Below are positions 16,292 to 27,601 of a DNA stretch of 64,000 nucleotides, in pieces. The DNA is from Endozoicomonas sp. G2_1 (lineage in GTDB: Bacteria > Pseudomonadota > Gammaproteobacteria > Enterobacterales > Alteromonadaceae). The stretch covers positions 62,001 to 126,000 of the forward strand of contig NZ_JAGHQT010000005.1 of NCBI RefSeq assembly GCF_017744155.1, given 5' to 3'. Position numbers and translations under genes: made by a program. The notes under the pieces are model-generated. The model made no database searches. It saw only the letters and a list, made by a program, of their open reading frames with translations, and had not been told where the DNA came from. Numbering within the stretch: the stretch's first letter is position 1; every line of letters begins with the position of its first letter.

Positions 16292-17458
16292 TTAATCTGC
16301 AGTTATTTGTTGTGACTGAACATGATGTTCACTTACTAACTCTGGATAGCGTATGTTCTGCTCACTGCTATCTTGATTAATCACTGCCAAAGCGTGTTCC
16401 AAAATCACTGGCGCGAGCATAAAGCCGTGTCGAAACAAACCATTTACTTGGACTAAGCCCGGTTGGTGATTAATACGAGGTTGGTTGTCGCTAAACGCCG
16501 GTCGACACTGACTTATTTGGTCAATAATGTTGGCTTCGGCAAAGCCAGAGTGAACGCTGTAAGCCGCCGATAACAACTCTAGTGACGAGCGCACCGTTAC
16601 TGGCGCTAAACTATCGCTTTCTATTTCAGTGGCACCTATGATGTAACGATTATCAGCTTTTGGCGCGATATAGATTTGATACCTCGGGTGGGTCAGTCGA
16701 ATTGAGCGCTTTAGTTTTACCTCTGGCGCGTGCAAGTGTATAAGCTCACCGCGAACAGCGCGCAAGTTGCTAAGTTGACCTGTTTGTTGGCCTTTAGCGC
16801 CCGTGCCTCGACAGTCCACCACCAGCTCAAACTGTTCATTGCCTGTTACGAGCTCTACTGAGTGAGGCTTGAGGCTGATGACCTCGCTGTTGTCGCGCCA
16901 TTTGACGTTTTCGAGCTGTTTAAGTTCAGTCGCCAGCGCTTGCAACAATTGGCGATTGTCGAGCTGAGCTTCATCAGGCAAGAACAAACCTTGCTGAAAC
17001 TTGTTAGCAAGTTCCGGTTCAAGCTTAGCAAGGGCACCATAATTCACAGCTTGCTGCGAGTAATTTGAGTAATTATCGGCAATATAGCGACTAAAATGAT
17101 TGAAGTCGCCATTATCTTGCTGATGCGTGACGATTAACGTGCCGTTTTGTTGAAAAAATACTGGCTTAGTTAACTGCGCCAATAATTGCGGCCAAAGTTT
17201 AAGGGCATCGTGACCCATGGCCACCATGTTAGCTTCGCATTTTAACGCTTCACTTAATGGTGCCAATAAGCCGCCGGCGGCATACGCGGCGCTTTGTTCG
17301 CCATTGCCCTGATCGCGGTCGAACAAGGTTACTTGCTGACCTTGTTTCGCCAATTGCCAAGCGATCAGGCGACCAATGAGGCCAGCACCAACCACGGCAA
17401 TATTTGCTGATGAACTAGCTGTTGAATTAGCTTTTGACTTAAGTACGGATGTTGCCAT
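16292..17458 (-). CDS. thiO: Glycine oxidase ThiO
   Basis: A 388-residue FAD-dependent amino acid oxidase that turns glycine into dehydroglycine for the thiazole ring, releasing H2O2. The N-terminal dinucleotide fold is GAGLIGR, the second FAD element is FDRDQ, and DAO-family signatures follow (RYQIYIAPK, NGLFRHGFMLAP near the C-terminus). Use of ThiO rather than ThiH marks an oxygen-dependent pathway. A GTG two codons upstream is less likely than the ATG at 17458, which has AAAGGTG before it. It is the second gene of the operon, about 130 bases after thiC. Confidence 0.94.
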   Translation of the reverse strand: MATSVLKSKANSTASSSANIAVVGAGLIGRLIAWQLAKQGQQVTLFDRDQGNGEQSAAYAAGGLLAPLSEALKCEANMVAMGHDALKLWPQLLAQLTKPVFFQQNGTLIVTHQQDNGDFNHFSRYIADNYSNYSQQAVNYGALAKLEPELANKFQQGLFLPDEAQLDNRQLLQALATELKQLENVKWRDNSEVISLKPHSVELVTGNEQFELVVDCRGTGAKGQQTGQLSNLRAVRGELIHLHAPEVKLKRSIRLTHPRYQIYIAPKADNRYIIGATEIESDSLAPVTVRSSLELLSAAYSVHSGFAEANIIDQISQCRPAFSDNQPRINHQPGLVQVNGLFRHGFMLAPVILEHALAVINQDSSEQNIRYPELVSEHHVQSQQITAD

Positions 17459-17531
17459 TTTCACCTTTCACAACCCTAAACGTGTTGTCTTGACAAAGTT
17501 TTATTCGAGTCTTCGAGCGCAGTTTGTTTAA

Positions 17532-17556
17532 GGTGGGTACATACAGAGTACCCACC
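17532..17556. repeat. Intergenic hairpin, copy 1 of a dispersed GTGGGTA palindrome
   Basis: GGTGGGTAC, a 7-base loop, then GTACCCACC: a 9-base perfect stem in the thiC-thiO spacer. Its inner 23 bases match a second element at 26451-26473 at 19 of 23 positions. No T-run follows, so simple termination is unlikely; mRNA processing or protection is possible. Confidence 0.6.
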
Positions 17557-17588
17557 CGACATTAACTAGCGCCGAAGTTAGTCAATAA

Positions 17589-19595
<2,007 letters not shown>

Positions 19596-19841
19596 TCACC
19601 TTTTTTTATCTTCGCGAGAAGAAGTATTAAAAATAGGCGGAGCTTTAAGCTGTGTAGCAAGGGCAGAGCACAGAGGTTTGTTGTTTATGTCTGCGTTTAT
19701 ATTTATACGCTTGTTTATACAGGACTTTCTCTTTCTCAGTAAGTGGCAGAAAAAGACAATATCTTTGTTATTTTAGCTGTACAAATACGCATTGTTGATT
19801 AAACAAAACGCAAACAAACCCTAGGTGCTAATGTATGCACG

Positions 19842-19923
19842 CTTGTTCCCTTCGCAGATACTAATCTGATCAGGTTCTACGGATCCCGCAATTGCGATCT
19901 CAGCCTTAAGGCACTCCGACAAG
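19842..19923 (-). promoter_or_regulatory. TPP riboswitch (THI element)
   Basis: On the minus strand the leader holds the THI-box signatures: GGAGTGCC, CTGAGA (bases 19898-19903) and AACCTGATC (19868-19876), closed by a P1 stem of CTTGT and ACAAG at the two ends. About 250 bases separate it from thiC. It should switch off thiC-thiO-thiS-thiG-thiDE when thiamin pyrophosphate is abundant. No terminator is obvious, so action at translation or processing is possible. Confidence 0.95.
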
Positions 19924-20030
19924 GTTAGCGAAGTGCTTAACTTTTCATCAAAACACTTTGCTAGTGGCTGGATTCTAGCCCGATTAATGATTTAAGTGCA
20001 AGTGGATTGTGCGTCAAAGAAATGAGCAAA

Positions 20031-20060
20031 GGCAGCTAAGGTCAAAACCCCTTAGCTGCC
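20031..20060 (-). terminator. Hairpin terminator after the outer-membrane protein gene
   Basis: A perfect 10-base stem, GGCAGCTAAG with CTTAGCTGCC, around a 10-base loop lies 34 bases past the stop of the gene at 20095. On the minus strand it is followed by TTTGCTCATTTC, a weak T-run. Confidence 0.6.
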
Positions 20061-20094
20061 ATAGTTAGTCTTGTTTTAGAACAATAACGGCTGT

Positions 20095-20601
20095 TTAGAA
20101 GCTGTATTTGTAACCAATCGAGACAATATCGGCGTCGCTAACATCTTCGTACGAAAGCTCAAAGCCTGAGTTTTTCGAAAACTGATAGCCAATACCTAAG
20201 CCATAGCCCCAGTCTGAATTTGAGTTAGTTGCTTTGTTACCGTTCAGCTCAGCCTCTAATTTAACATTGGCGTAAGTTGGCATCGCGTAGATGTACATAC
20301 CGTTGTCAAACGCTTGCTGGACGCGAAAACTAGCAGCAATGTAGCGATCTAAGTCAACATCGACAGCACCAACATTGTCGTCGACAACACCAACACCCAA
20401 ACGCAGTTCAGGGATTAGCGAGAGGCCATTTTGGTCGATGTCAAATTGGTAGCCTGCCGTGCCATACAAAGCACCGACAGTGACATCTGGTGTATTGCCA
20501 TCAGACGAAATACTGCTGTAACCGCCGCCAAATTGCCAATCAGCACTTGCTGCAAATGAAAGACCTAGTAATGATGAAATTAATAGAGATTTTTTTAACA
20601 T
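20095..20601 (-). CDS. Small outer-membrane beta-barrel protein (OmpA/OmpW-like fold)
   Basis: A 168-residue exported barrel. The signal peptide of about 19 residues ends ASA before DWQFGGGY. The mature chain has alternating strands, a GYGLGIGYQF segment and a C-terminal IGYKYSF ending in Phe, the barrel-insertion signature. The start is the ATG at 20601 because AGGAG lies 6 bases upstream and the signal peptide begins there; the frame continues upstream without support. Its role is unknown, possibly a porin or adhesion-like protein. Confidence 0.8.
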   Translation of the reverse strand: MLKKSLLISSLLGLSFAASADWQFGGGYSSISSDGNTPDVTVGALYGTAGYQFDIDQNGLSLIPELRLGVGVVDDNVGAVDVDLDRYIAASFRVQQAFDNGMYIYAMPTYANVKLEAELNGNKATNSNSDWGYGLGIGYQFSKNSGFELSYEDVSDADIVSIGYKYSF

Positions 20602-20880
20602 AATAACTCCTGTGTAATCCTTGTTAGTGTTTTTTGAAAACAAGGTCATTGTAGGGTGGGGCGGCACAAAAAAGTGTTAGATAGTGTTTAACAATTGTAG
20701 CGGTGCACTTTAGTGATTTGAGTGCATTAGTTTGAATGAGTGTATTTGACCGTTTGGTGTGGTTGCTTGAGTAAACGATGAAATCATCTCGATATTTTTA
20801 AGGCGTTTGCTAGTGTTTCTGTCATCTAAAGCGGGTAAAATTGTCGGCTGTTCAATTCAGTCATTAAGTATCAAAGCCAA

Positions 20881-22896
20881 ATGAAGTTAAACCCAAGACA
20901 AGAGCAAGCGGTTAAATATGTCAGTGGTCCGTGTTTAGTTTTAGCGGGCGCAGGCAGCGGTAAAACCGGGGTTATTTGTCAAAAAATCGCTTACTTGATT
21001 CAAAAGTGCGATTACAAAGCGCGCAATATCGCCGCGGTAACTTTTACCAATAAAGCCGCGCGCGAGATGAAAGAGCGAGTCGCCAAAATGCTCGGTCGCG
21101 AACTCACTCGTGGTTTAACGGTTTCTACCTTTCACTCGCTGGGCTTAGATATTGTTCGCCGTGAAATCAAAACCCTTGGCTACAAGCCGGGCTTTACTTT
21201 ATTTGACGATCAAGACACGCTGGCATTGCTCAAAGAGCTGACCTTAGAAGAACTCGACGGCGACAAAGATTTGCTTAGCAAATGTCAGATGATGATTTCT
21301 AATTGGAAGAATGATTTATTGCTGCCCGACGCCGCCATTAAACAAGCAGGTGACGCCGATACTGCCTTGTTTGCCGAATTTTATCGCCGTTATCAACAGC
21401 ACATGAAGGCCTATAACGCGCTGGATTTTGATGACTTAATTTTGGTGCCAACACTGCTGTTGCGAAATTTCCCAGAAGTGCGCGAGCGCTGGCAAAACAA
21501 AATTCGCTACATGTTAGTGGATGAATATCAAGACACCAACGCCAGTCAGTACGAGTTGGTAAAACTAATCACAGGTGAACGCGGCCGCTTAACCGTGGTT
21601 GGTGACGACGATCAATCGATATACTCATGGCGCGGTGCCAAGCCGCAAAACTTGGTGTTACTCGGCAAAGATTACCCGCAGTTAGAGCTGATTAAACTAG
21701 AGCAAAACTATCGCTCTAGTGGTCGTATTTTAAAATGCGCCAACATTCTTATTGCCAATAATCCGCACGTATACGACAAAGCCCTGTTTAGTGAACTCGA
21801 TTACGGTATTGAGCTGAGAGTCGTGCAAACCAAAAACGAAGAGCACGAAGTTGAGCGGGTAATAGGTGAGCTGATTGGTCACCGCTTTATGAACAAAGCG
21901 CAATACAAAGACTATGCGATTTTATATCGCGGTAATCACCAGTCGCGCTTGCTGGAAAAAGCGCTAATGACCAATCGCATTCCCTACAAAATCAGCGGCG
22001 GCACCTCGTTTTTCTCACGGGCAGAAATCAAAGATGTTATGGCCTATTTGCGCTTGTTGGTAAACCCTGACGACGACAACGCCTTTTTGCGCGTGGTTAA
22101 CGTGCCGCGCCGAGAAATAGGCCCAGCGACATTAGAAAAGCTCGGTAGCTACGCCAACATGAGGCAAATTAGTATGTTTGCCGCCAGTTTTGAACTCGGT
22201 TTAGAGCAACACCTCACGGGGCGCGGTTTAGCCAATGTTCAGCGCTTTACTCGCTGGTTAGTTGAAACGGCAGACAACGCCGAACGCGGTGACACCGCCG
22301 CAGTGCTGCGCGGCATGATTCGCGAAATGAACTACGAAGACTGGCTCTACGACAGCTCGCCTAGTGCCAAAGCTGCCGAAATGCGGATGAAAAACGTCAC
22401 TGAGCTGTTTAGTTGGGTGACGCAAATGCTTGAAGGCACCGACCTCGACGAGCCGATGACGCTAGCGCAAGTGGTAACACGGTTAACACTGCGGGACATG
22501 ATGGAGCGCAACGAGGAAGAAGAAAGCGCCGACCAAGTGCAGTTAATGACCTTGCACGCCTCAAAAGGTTTGGAATTCCCTTACGTGTTTTTAATTGGCA
22601 TGGAAGAGGGCTTGTTGCCGCACCAAACCAGTATTGATGAAGACAATGTTGAAGAAGAACGCCGTCTCGCATACGTTGGTATTACTCGCGCTCAACGTGA
22701 GTTAATATTTACTTACGCAAAAGAACGCCGCCAATTTGGCGAAATTGCTCGAACCGAGCCGAGCCGCTTTTTACACGAACTGCCGCAAGCGGATTTACTG
22801 TGGCAACAAAACAAAGACAACACTACCAAAGAGCAAATTCAACAAAAAGGTAAGGCAGGTGTCGCTAACTTGCGTGAGTTGTTGAAGAAGAAGTAA
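20881..22896 (+). CDS. rep: ATP-dependent DNA helicase Rep
   Basis: A 671-residue UvrD/Rep superfamily 1A helicase that restarts stalled forks and displaces proteins from DNA. The Walker A loop is AGAGSGKT (residues 21-28), followed by TFTNKAA, the DEYQDTN box, [12 protein letters not shown] and, near the end, [11 protein letters not shown] and YVGITRAQ. The N-terminus and total length match E. coli Rep rather than UvrD or PcrA. It is monocistronic, with a 279-base upstream spacer that also holds the divergent outer-membrane gene promoter. Confidence 0.97.
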   Translation: MKLNPRQEQAVKYVSGPCLVLAGAGSGKTGVICQKIAYLIQKCDYKARNIAAVTFTNKAAREMKERVAKMLGRELTRGLTVSTFHSLGLDIVRREIKTLGYKPGFTLFDDQDTLALLKELTLEELDGDKDLLSKCQMMISNWKNDLLLPDAAIKQAGDADTALFAEFYRRYQQHMKAYNALDFDDLILVPTLLLRNFPEVRERWQNKIRYMLVDEYQDTNASQYELVKLITGERGRLTVVGDDDQSIYSWRGAKPQNLVLLGKDYPQLELIKLEQNYRSSGRILKCANILIANNPHVYDKALFSELDYGIELRVVQTKNEEHEVERVIGELIGHRFMNKAQYKDYAILYRGNHQSRLLEKALMTNRIPYKISGGTSFFSRAEIKDVMAYLRLLVNPDDDNAFLRVVNVPRREIGPATLEKLGSYANMRQISMFAASFELGLEQHLTGRGLANVQRFTRWLVETADNAERGDTAAVLRGMIREMNYEDWLYDSSPSAKAAEMRMKNVTELFSWVTQMLEGTDLDEPMTLAQVVTRLTLRDMMERNEEEESADQVQLMTLHASKGLEFPYVFLIGMEEGLLPHQTSIDEDNVEEERRLAYVGITRAQRELIFTYAKERRQFGEIARTEPSRFLHELPQADLLWQQNKDNTTKEQIQQKGKAGVANLRELLKKK

Positions 22897-23077
22897 ATTG
22901 TAGTTTTGAGCGAAGAACGAGTCCTCAGAGGCTGTTGATAATCGCTAGCTTGAGCGACTATTGTTTTTCATAACAAATTGAGTTATTCAGTATTTCTGAT
23001 AATTTATACATAAATTAATAGATCAACATAACACAGTCGACAATATAAAAAATGGTTGGACAAACAAGGAGGTTTAG

Positions 23078-23500
23078 ATGTATAGCCGGGTACCATTACC
23101 TACGGATAATATTTATAAATTTTATGCATTATTTGGTTTGGTAATTATATTATTCTCATTTTCTTCATTAATTTATGTAAACAAAGCCACAAACGATTTA
23201 GTTTTTGAAACACTAATTAAAGAAGAGTCATTAAAATCCCTGAAAGAGCTTAGTGCTATACAAAAAGCTGAATTAGCTATAATCCAAAGGAAATATGAAA
23301 TCGCTATGTCCGATAAAAACTTCTATTTGGTGGCCTGCTCATTATTTGCGGCTGCCGGATGTTATTTAGCTTTTTACGGATTTAAACATTGGCATACTAA
23401 ACTGCAACCTCTTCAGGATGAAATCATTGAGTTAACCATTCAAAAACTAAAAAAAGAGCTGGGAGTAAACTTGAGTAACAAGGAAATTAAATCGGATTAA
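23078..23500 (+). CDS. Hypothetical membrane protein with coiled-coil stretch
   Basis: A 140-residue protein with no family I recognise. Two hydrophobic segments (about residues 13-32 and 84-103) flank a charged helical stretch (40-75) rich in Glu, Lys and Leu, so the long loop may form a coiled coil on one side of the membrane. The ATG has a near-perfect AAGGAGG. The base composition is markedly more AT-rich than rep upstream, and the gene precedes another AT-rich gene 79 bases later, suggesting an acquired pair. Confidence 0.7.
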   Translation: MYSRVPLPTDNIYKFYALFGLVIILFSFSSLIYVNKATNDLVFETLIKEESLKSLKELSAIQKAELAIIQRKYEIAMSDKNFYLVACSLFAAAGCYLAFYGFKHWHTKLQPLQDEIIELTIQKLKKELGVNLSNKEIKSD

Positions 23501-23579
23501 AAATACGAGTCCGAGTTTGCTATGCAAGATATTGTAGCGCAAAATTTTTACTAGTTTAATTAAGCATTAGGTATAAATA

Positions 23580-24434
23580 ATGTCAGATGACAATTCCACA
23601 TCATTAGTAAATCTTGGTGAACTTTCTAAACCTGCAAATACGTTAATAGAAAAAGTTTCTTCTGCTATTGGCGGTGTATTTGAACCTTGGCAAATCAAGC
23701 GTGTGGCTAGAGCTGAAGCTGAGGCTAGTCTTATCCAAGCAGAATCAAAGCAACAAATTACTGACTTAAAGCGTAGAGCAATGCATCGTTTTTTGGAAGA
23801 GGAAGCCAATCGTCAAGAAAACATGGAGGAAATAACGAAAAAATCAATTTCTTACTTAAATGAACAATCTGATCCCACGAATATGGATGATGATTGGGTC
23901 ACAAATTTTTTCGATAAGTCTAGGATCATTTCCGATGAGCAGATGCAGACCATATGGGCTAGTGTTCTCGCAGGCGAAGCAAACACTGCTGGTTCATTTT
24001 CTAGGCGCACAGTAAACTTACTCAGCGATCTAGATAAAAAAGATGCTGAACTGTTCCAAACACTGTGTAAATTTGGTTGGGATATAGGTCGTTTTATGCC
24101 TTTAGTTTTTGACTGTCACGCCAAAATTTACAATGATCTAGGGATTAACTTCAGCACGTTGTCTCATTTAGATAACTTAGGACTAATCCAATTTAATTCA
24201 TTATCTGGATTTAATCGAAAAGGGGTGCCAAAAAGTTTCGTGTTAGGCTATTGTGGCGAGCCTTTAGCACTAGAAATGAAAAATGGACAAAGTGAATTAA
24301 GCGTTGGCCAAGTATTACTGTCGCAGGCAGGAGAAGAGTTGGCAAAGGTTATTCGAGTTTCCGGAGTAGATGGTTTCTACGACTACGCAAAAAAACAATG
24401 GGAAGAGCACATTCCCAATGCAGATAATATTTAA
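23580..24434 (+). CDS. DUF2806-like protein
   Basis: A 284-residue protein resembling the DUF2806 family. The N-terminal part has a conserved-looking GGVFEPWQIKR segment (about 31-41), then a long charged helix (45-95), and a middle block with MQTIWASVLAGE (about 121-132) and SRRTVNLLSDLDKKDAELF. No membrane segment or catalytic motif is evident. Such proteins occur scattered in accessory regions and are uncharacterised; the helical start suggests binding to a partner, perhaps the membrane protein encoded 79 bases upstream. Confidence 0.65.
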   Translation: MSDDNSTSLVNLGELSKPANTLIEKVSSAIGGVFEPWQIKRVARAEAEASLIQAESKQQITDLKRRAMHRFLEEEANRQENMEEITKKSISYLNEQSDPTNMDDDWVTNFFDKSRIISDEQMQTIWASVLAGEANTAGSFSRRTVNLLSDLDKKDAELFQTLCKFGWDIGRFMPLVFDCHAKIYNDLGINFSTLSHLDNLGLIQFNSLSGFNRKGVPKSFVLGYCGEPLALEMKNGQSELSVGQVLLSQAGEELAKVIRVSGVDGFYDYAKKQWEEHIPNADNI

Positions 24435-24504
24435 CTAAAGATCATAAAGTTACAGGTTTTTTGGGTATATCGGTTACTTTAAAGTTGTTTGCGTTGGAAG
24501 GTAA

Positions 24505-25389
24505 TCACTTCGTATTTTTCGCCTGTTCAATAAATTCATTTAAGTAGTCGAGTTGCTGTTCGTCGTTACGCATGCCAATAAAAATCTGTTTGCTTATTCC
24601 TTGTTTGCCAAAGCGCAGGCTTTTTATTGGCATTGATTGCGCGTATTCATCCACCAGCCAACCGGGCAAGGCGCAAATGCCTCGACCCGCTGCTACCATT
24701 TGTAGCATGATCTCGGTAGTTTCAATGATTTTGTGTTTTTTTACCGAGCATTTAGCGGGGTAGAGAAACTGGCTGAATATGTCGAGTCGTTGTGGTTCTA
24801 CTGGGTAGCTAAACAATACTTGATCACTGAGCTGTTCTGGCATGACAAACTCTTGCTGTGCCAATGGATGTGAGTCAGCGACGACGAGTCTGTGTTCGTA
24901 GTCAAATACCGGAATATAGTTAATCTTTGGCTTAAACAACGGGTCTGGTGTGATGATTAGGTCGATCTCATAACTCATGAGTGCCCCTAACGCGCCAAAC
25001 TGAAAGGCTTGTTTTACGTCGATATCTATTTCTGGCCACTGTTCAAGATAAGGTTGAATAACCCTGAGTAACCATTGATAACAAGGGTGACACTCCATAC
25101 CGATGCGCAGCGAACCCATTTCGCCTTTGGCGATTTGTTTGAGTTGCAATTCAGTGTGTTGAAATTGCGGTAATAGCCGAGTGGCAAGAGTTTGAATACG
25201 CTCTCCTGCTGCGGTAAGCCGCAAGTTACGACCTTCTTTTTGCCAAATGGCAGTGCCAATTTGCCCTTCTAACTTCTTAATACTGTGGCTCAGGGCCGAT
25301 TGCGATAAATGCAAGGAGTCTGCTGCTTTGGTGAGAGTGCCATGCTCTTTTATTGCCGACAATATTTCTAAGTGAACTCTCTCTAACAT
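24505..25389 (-). CDS. metR: LysR-type regulator MetR
   Basis: A 294-residue LysR regulator. The N-terminal helix-turn-helix spans about residues 18-37 (LTKAADSLHLSQSALSHSIKKLE) and an effector-binding domain fills 90-294. The whole sequence resembles MetR, which senses homocysteine and activates methionine genes. Context agrees: a folate-independent methionine synthase pair lies 1-3 kb away. GGAG is well placed before the ATG. The gene is divergent from a TauE/SafE permease across a 213-base spacer with two MetR-like half-site pairs. Confidence 0.9.
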   Translation of the reverse strand: MLERVHLEILSAIKEHGTLTKAADSLHLSQSALSHSIKKLEGQIGTAIWQKEGRNLRLTAAGERIQTLATRLLPQFQHTELQLKQIAKGEMGSLRIGMECHPCYQWLLRVIQPYLEQWPEIDIDVKQAFQFGALGALMSYEIDLIITPDPLFKPKINYIPVFDYEHRLVVADSHPLAQQEFVMPEQLSDQVLFSYPVEPQRLDIFSQFLYPAKCSVKKHKIIETTEIMLQMVAAGRGICALPGWLVDEYAQSMPIKSLRFGKQGISKQIFIGMRNDEQQLDYLNEFIEQAKNTK

Positions 25390-25447
25390 CGATTAACTCC
25401 AGCGTACTTTTTATTTTGATAGTATTGTCATGGTGTTGTTATACCAA

Positions 25448-25481
25448 TGAGCAATATTCATTAAAAGATGAAATTATATCA
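25448..25481. promoter_or_regulatory. Candidate MetR binding sites in the metR-tauE spacer
   Basis: Two imperfect matches to the MetR consensus TGAA-N5-TTCA stand in tandem: TGAG-CAATA-TTCA at 25448-25460 and TGAA-ATTAT-ATCA at 25469-25481, with centres 21 bases apart (two helical turns). Each has one mismatch. The placement allows control of both divergent genes. Confidence 0.45.
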
Positions 25482-25602
25482 TTTTTATTCATCGAACAAG
25501 TGTCATTACAATGCTACTTTTTAATGAACTCGGTATTGTGTCGATTGATGTAAACACAGTGCCAGTTTGACTATTGATTACCACCTAGAGTAGAAAATTA
25601 AG

Positions 25603-26427
25603 ATGATTGAATTGATAACAGAGCATATACCTACACTGTTGGCATTAGTTGCAACAGGTGCCTTTGCCGGTGTATTGGCCGGCCTTTTAGGGGTGGGCGG
25701 CGGTATTGTTATTGTGCCTGTGCTGTTTTTCTTGTTTCAACGTTTTGGCGTTTCCGCCGAATCGGCAATGCTGGTGGCAACCGCTACCTCACTGGCAACT
25801 ATTATCCCGACTTCAATCAGCTCTATTCGCTCGCATCACGCAAAAGGTAATGTCGACTTTTCACTACTCAAACACTGGGCGTTGTTTATTCTAGTTGGGG
25901 TACTTGTAGCTAGTTGGTTGGTGACACGTATCGACGGGACATTTTTAACTGTGTTGTTTGGGGGCATCGCGACGCTATCTGCGTTCAACATGCTGTTTAG
26001 AACCGGAAAATCAGCGTTATTTGCGCAGTTGCCTACTAAGCCTGGACAGTGGCTGATGGCGGCAGCTATTGGGTTTTTTAGTGCTATGGTGGGCATTGGT
26101 GGTGGTACTTTGTCGGTGCCATTGTTAACTTTATACAATTACCCTGTGCACAAAGCTGTTGGCACCGCTGCTGCAATAGGGTTGCTTATTTCATTGCCTG
26201 CGGCATTTGTTATGTTGGTGTTTGGTAGCGCACCTGCTGATGCGCCAGTGGCAACCGTTGGTTTAGTTAACGTTGTCGGGTTTATGTGTATTGTTCCGCT
26301 CACGGTATTGTTCGCCCCGGTTGGAGCATCACTAGCAGCTAGGTTAGACGCAGTGAAGTTAAAGAAGGTTTTTGCTGTGGTTTTGCTGATTACCGGGTTG
26401 AGAATGCTAACTCAAGTTTTGCTATAA
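25603..26427 (+). CDS. TauE/SafE family anion permease
   Basis: A 274-residue membrane protein with about eight helices in two repeated halves. Both halves open with the family's glycine signature, LLGVGGGIVIVP (about 29-40) and MVGIGGGTLSVP (about 165-176). Members export sulfite, sulfonates or other small anions. Position between metR and the methionine synthase genes suggests sulfur metabolism, such as export of sulfite or a thiol compound, but the substrate is not known. It has its own start, divergent from metR. Confidence 0.88.
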   Translation: MIELITEHIPTLLALVATGAFAGVLAGLLGVGGGIVIVPVLFFLFQRFGVSAESAMLVATATSLATIIPTSISSIRSHHAKGNVDFSLLKHWALFILVGVLVASWLVTRIDGTFLTVLFGGIATLSAFNMLFRTGKSALFAQLPTKPGQWLMAAAIGFFSAMVGIGGGTLSVPLLTLYNYPVHKAVGTAAAIGLLISLPAAFVMLVFGSAPADAPVATVGLVNVVGFMCIVPLTVLFAPVGASLAARLDAVKLKKVFAVVLLITGLRMLTQVLL

Positions 26428-26450
26428 ATTCGTGCAAAAGTTTTTGCAGT

Positions 26451-26473
26451 GTGGGTATAAAGCGAGTACCCAC
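26451..26473. repeat. Intergenic hairpin, copy 2 of a dispersed GTGGGTA palindrome
   Basis: GTGGGTA, 9-base loop, TACCCAC, between the convergent permease and mesD genes. It matches the copy at 17532-17556 at 19 of 23 aligned positions, including both arms. No T-run flanks it on either strand. Confidence 0.55.
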
Positions 26474-26486
26474 AATATCAATACGG

Positions 26487-27542
26487 TTAGGCAAGTTGAG
26501 CGACTAACTCTTCTCTCACTAGCTCCGTTCTTACCAATTCAGCTCCTTGGCTAAGAGCATTGAGTTTAGCATTGGCGACTTGTCTGGATAATGGCGCCAT
26601 ACCGCAGTTGGTGCAAGGGTAAAGCTTATCAGCGTCGACAAATTGCAGTGCTTTTCTTAAGGTTTCAGCCACTTGTTCCGGTGTTTCTATGATGTTACTA
26701 GCAACATCTATTGCACCTACCATGACTTTTTTACCGCGAATTAATTCGAGTAATTCCATCGGGACGTGCGAATTGTGGCACTCCAGTGAGATGATATCGA
26801 TATTTGACTGCTGAAGCTTTGGGAACACCTCTTCGTACTGACGCCATTCACTGCCGAGTGTTTTTTTCCAATCGGTATTGGCTTTAATGCCGTAGCCGTA
26901 ACAAATGTGGACGGCAGTTTCACATTGCAGCCCCTCAATAGCGCGCTCTAAACATTTGATGCCCCAATCGTTAACGTCTTCGAAAAAGACGTTAAAAGCA
27001 GGTTCGTCAAATTGAATAATATCGACACCGGCGGCTTCGAGCTCCTTTGCTTCTTGGTTAAGAATCTTGGCAAATTCCCATGCAAGCTGTTCGCGGCTTT
27101 GGTAGTGGTCGTCATATAGCGTGTCGATCATGGTCATTGGCCCCGGCAACGCCCATTTTATTGGTTGCTTGGTTTGCTTGCGCAGAAACTTAGCATCTTC
27201 AACAAAAACTGGTTTAGTACGACTTACCGGGCCCACCACCGTCGGTACACTAGCGTCGTAGCGGTTGCGAATTCTTACGGTTTTGCGATGCTCAAAATCG
27301 ACCCCGTTCAGGTGCTCAATAAAGGTGGTGACAAAGTGTTGTCGGGTTTGTTCGCCATCACTGACAATGTCGACACCTGCTAATTGCTGCTCTTGCAGTG
27401 ATACTCGAAGCGCGTCACGCTTGCCATCTACTAATTCGTCGCCGTTGAGTTTCCAAGGTGACCAGAGCGTTTCTGGTTCGGCAAGCCATGCGGGCTTGGG
27501 TAGGCTGCCGGCGCTAGAGGTAGGTAATAATTTGGTGCTCAT
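26487..27542 (-). CDS. mesD: Folate-independent core methionine synthase MesD
   Basis: A 351-residue protein equal to the C-terminal catalytic half of MetE. It carries the zinc and homocysteine ligands: HICYGYG (about 213-219), ECHNSH and CTNCGMAP (about 313-320). The MetE N-terminal half is absent. The partner gene upstream encodes a DUF1852 protein, the arrangement described for MesD/MesX, which makes methionine without folate from an unidentified methyl donor. The longer frame opens 28 codons upstream with no support; the ATG at 27542 (MSTKLLPTSSAGS) gives the expected N-terminus. MetR is encoded nearby. Confidence 0.9.
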   Translation of the reverse strand: MSTKLLPTSSAGSLPKPAWLAEPETLWSPWKLNGDELVDGKRDALRVSLQEQQLAGVDIVSDGEQTRQHFVTTFIEHLNGVDFEHRKTVRIRNRYDASVPTVVGPVSRTKPVFVEDAKFLRKQTKQPIKWALPGPMTMIDTLYDDHYQSREQLAWEFAKILNQEAKELEAAGVDIIQFDEPAFNVFFEDVNDWGIKCLERAIEGLQCETAVHICYGYGIKANTDWKKTLGSEWRQYEEVFPKLQQSNIDIISLECHNSHVPMELLELIRGKKVMVGAIDVASNIIETPEQVAETLRKALQFVDADKLYPCTNCGMAPLSRQVANAKLNALSQGAELVRTELVREELVAQLA

Positions 27543-27601
27543 AAATGCTGCTCTGTTTTTTATAGTCTTATTAATTTTTAGGTTTGAGTTAAGTGTGTTT
27601 G

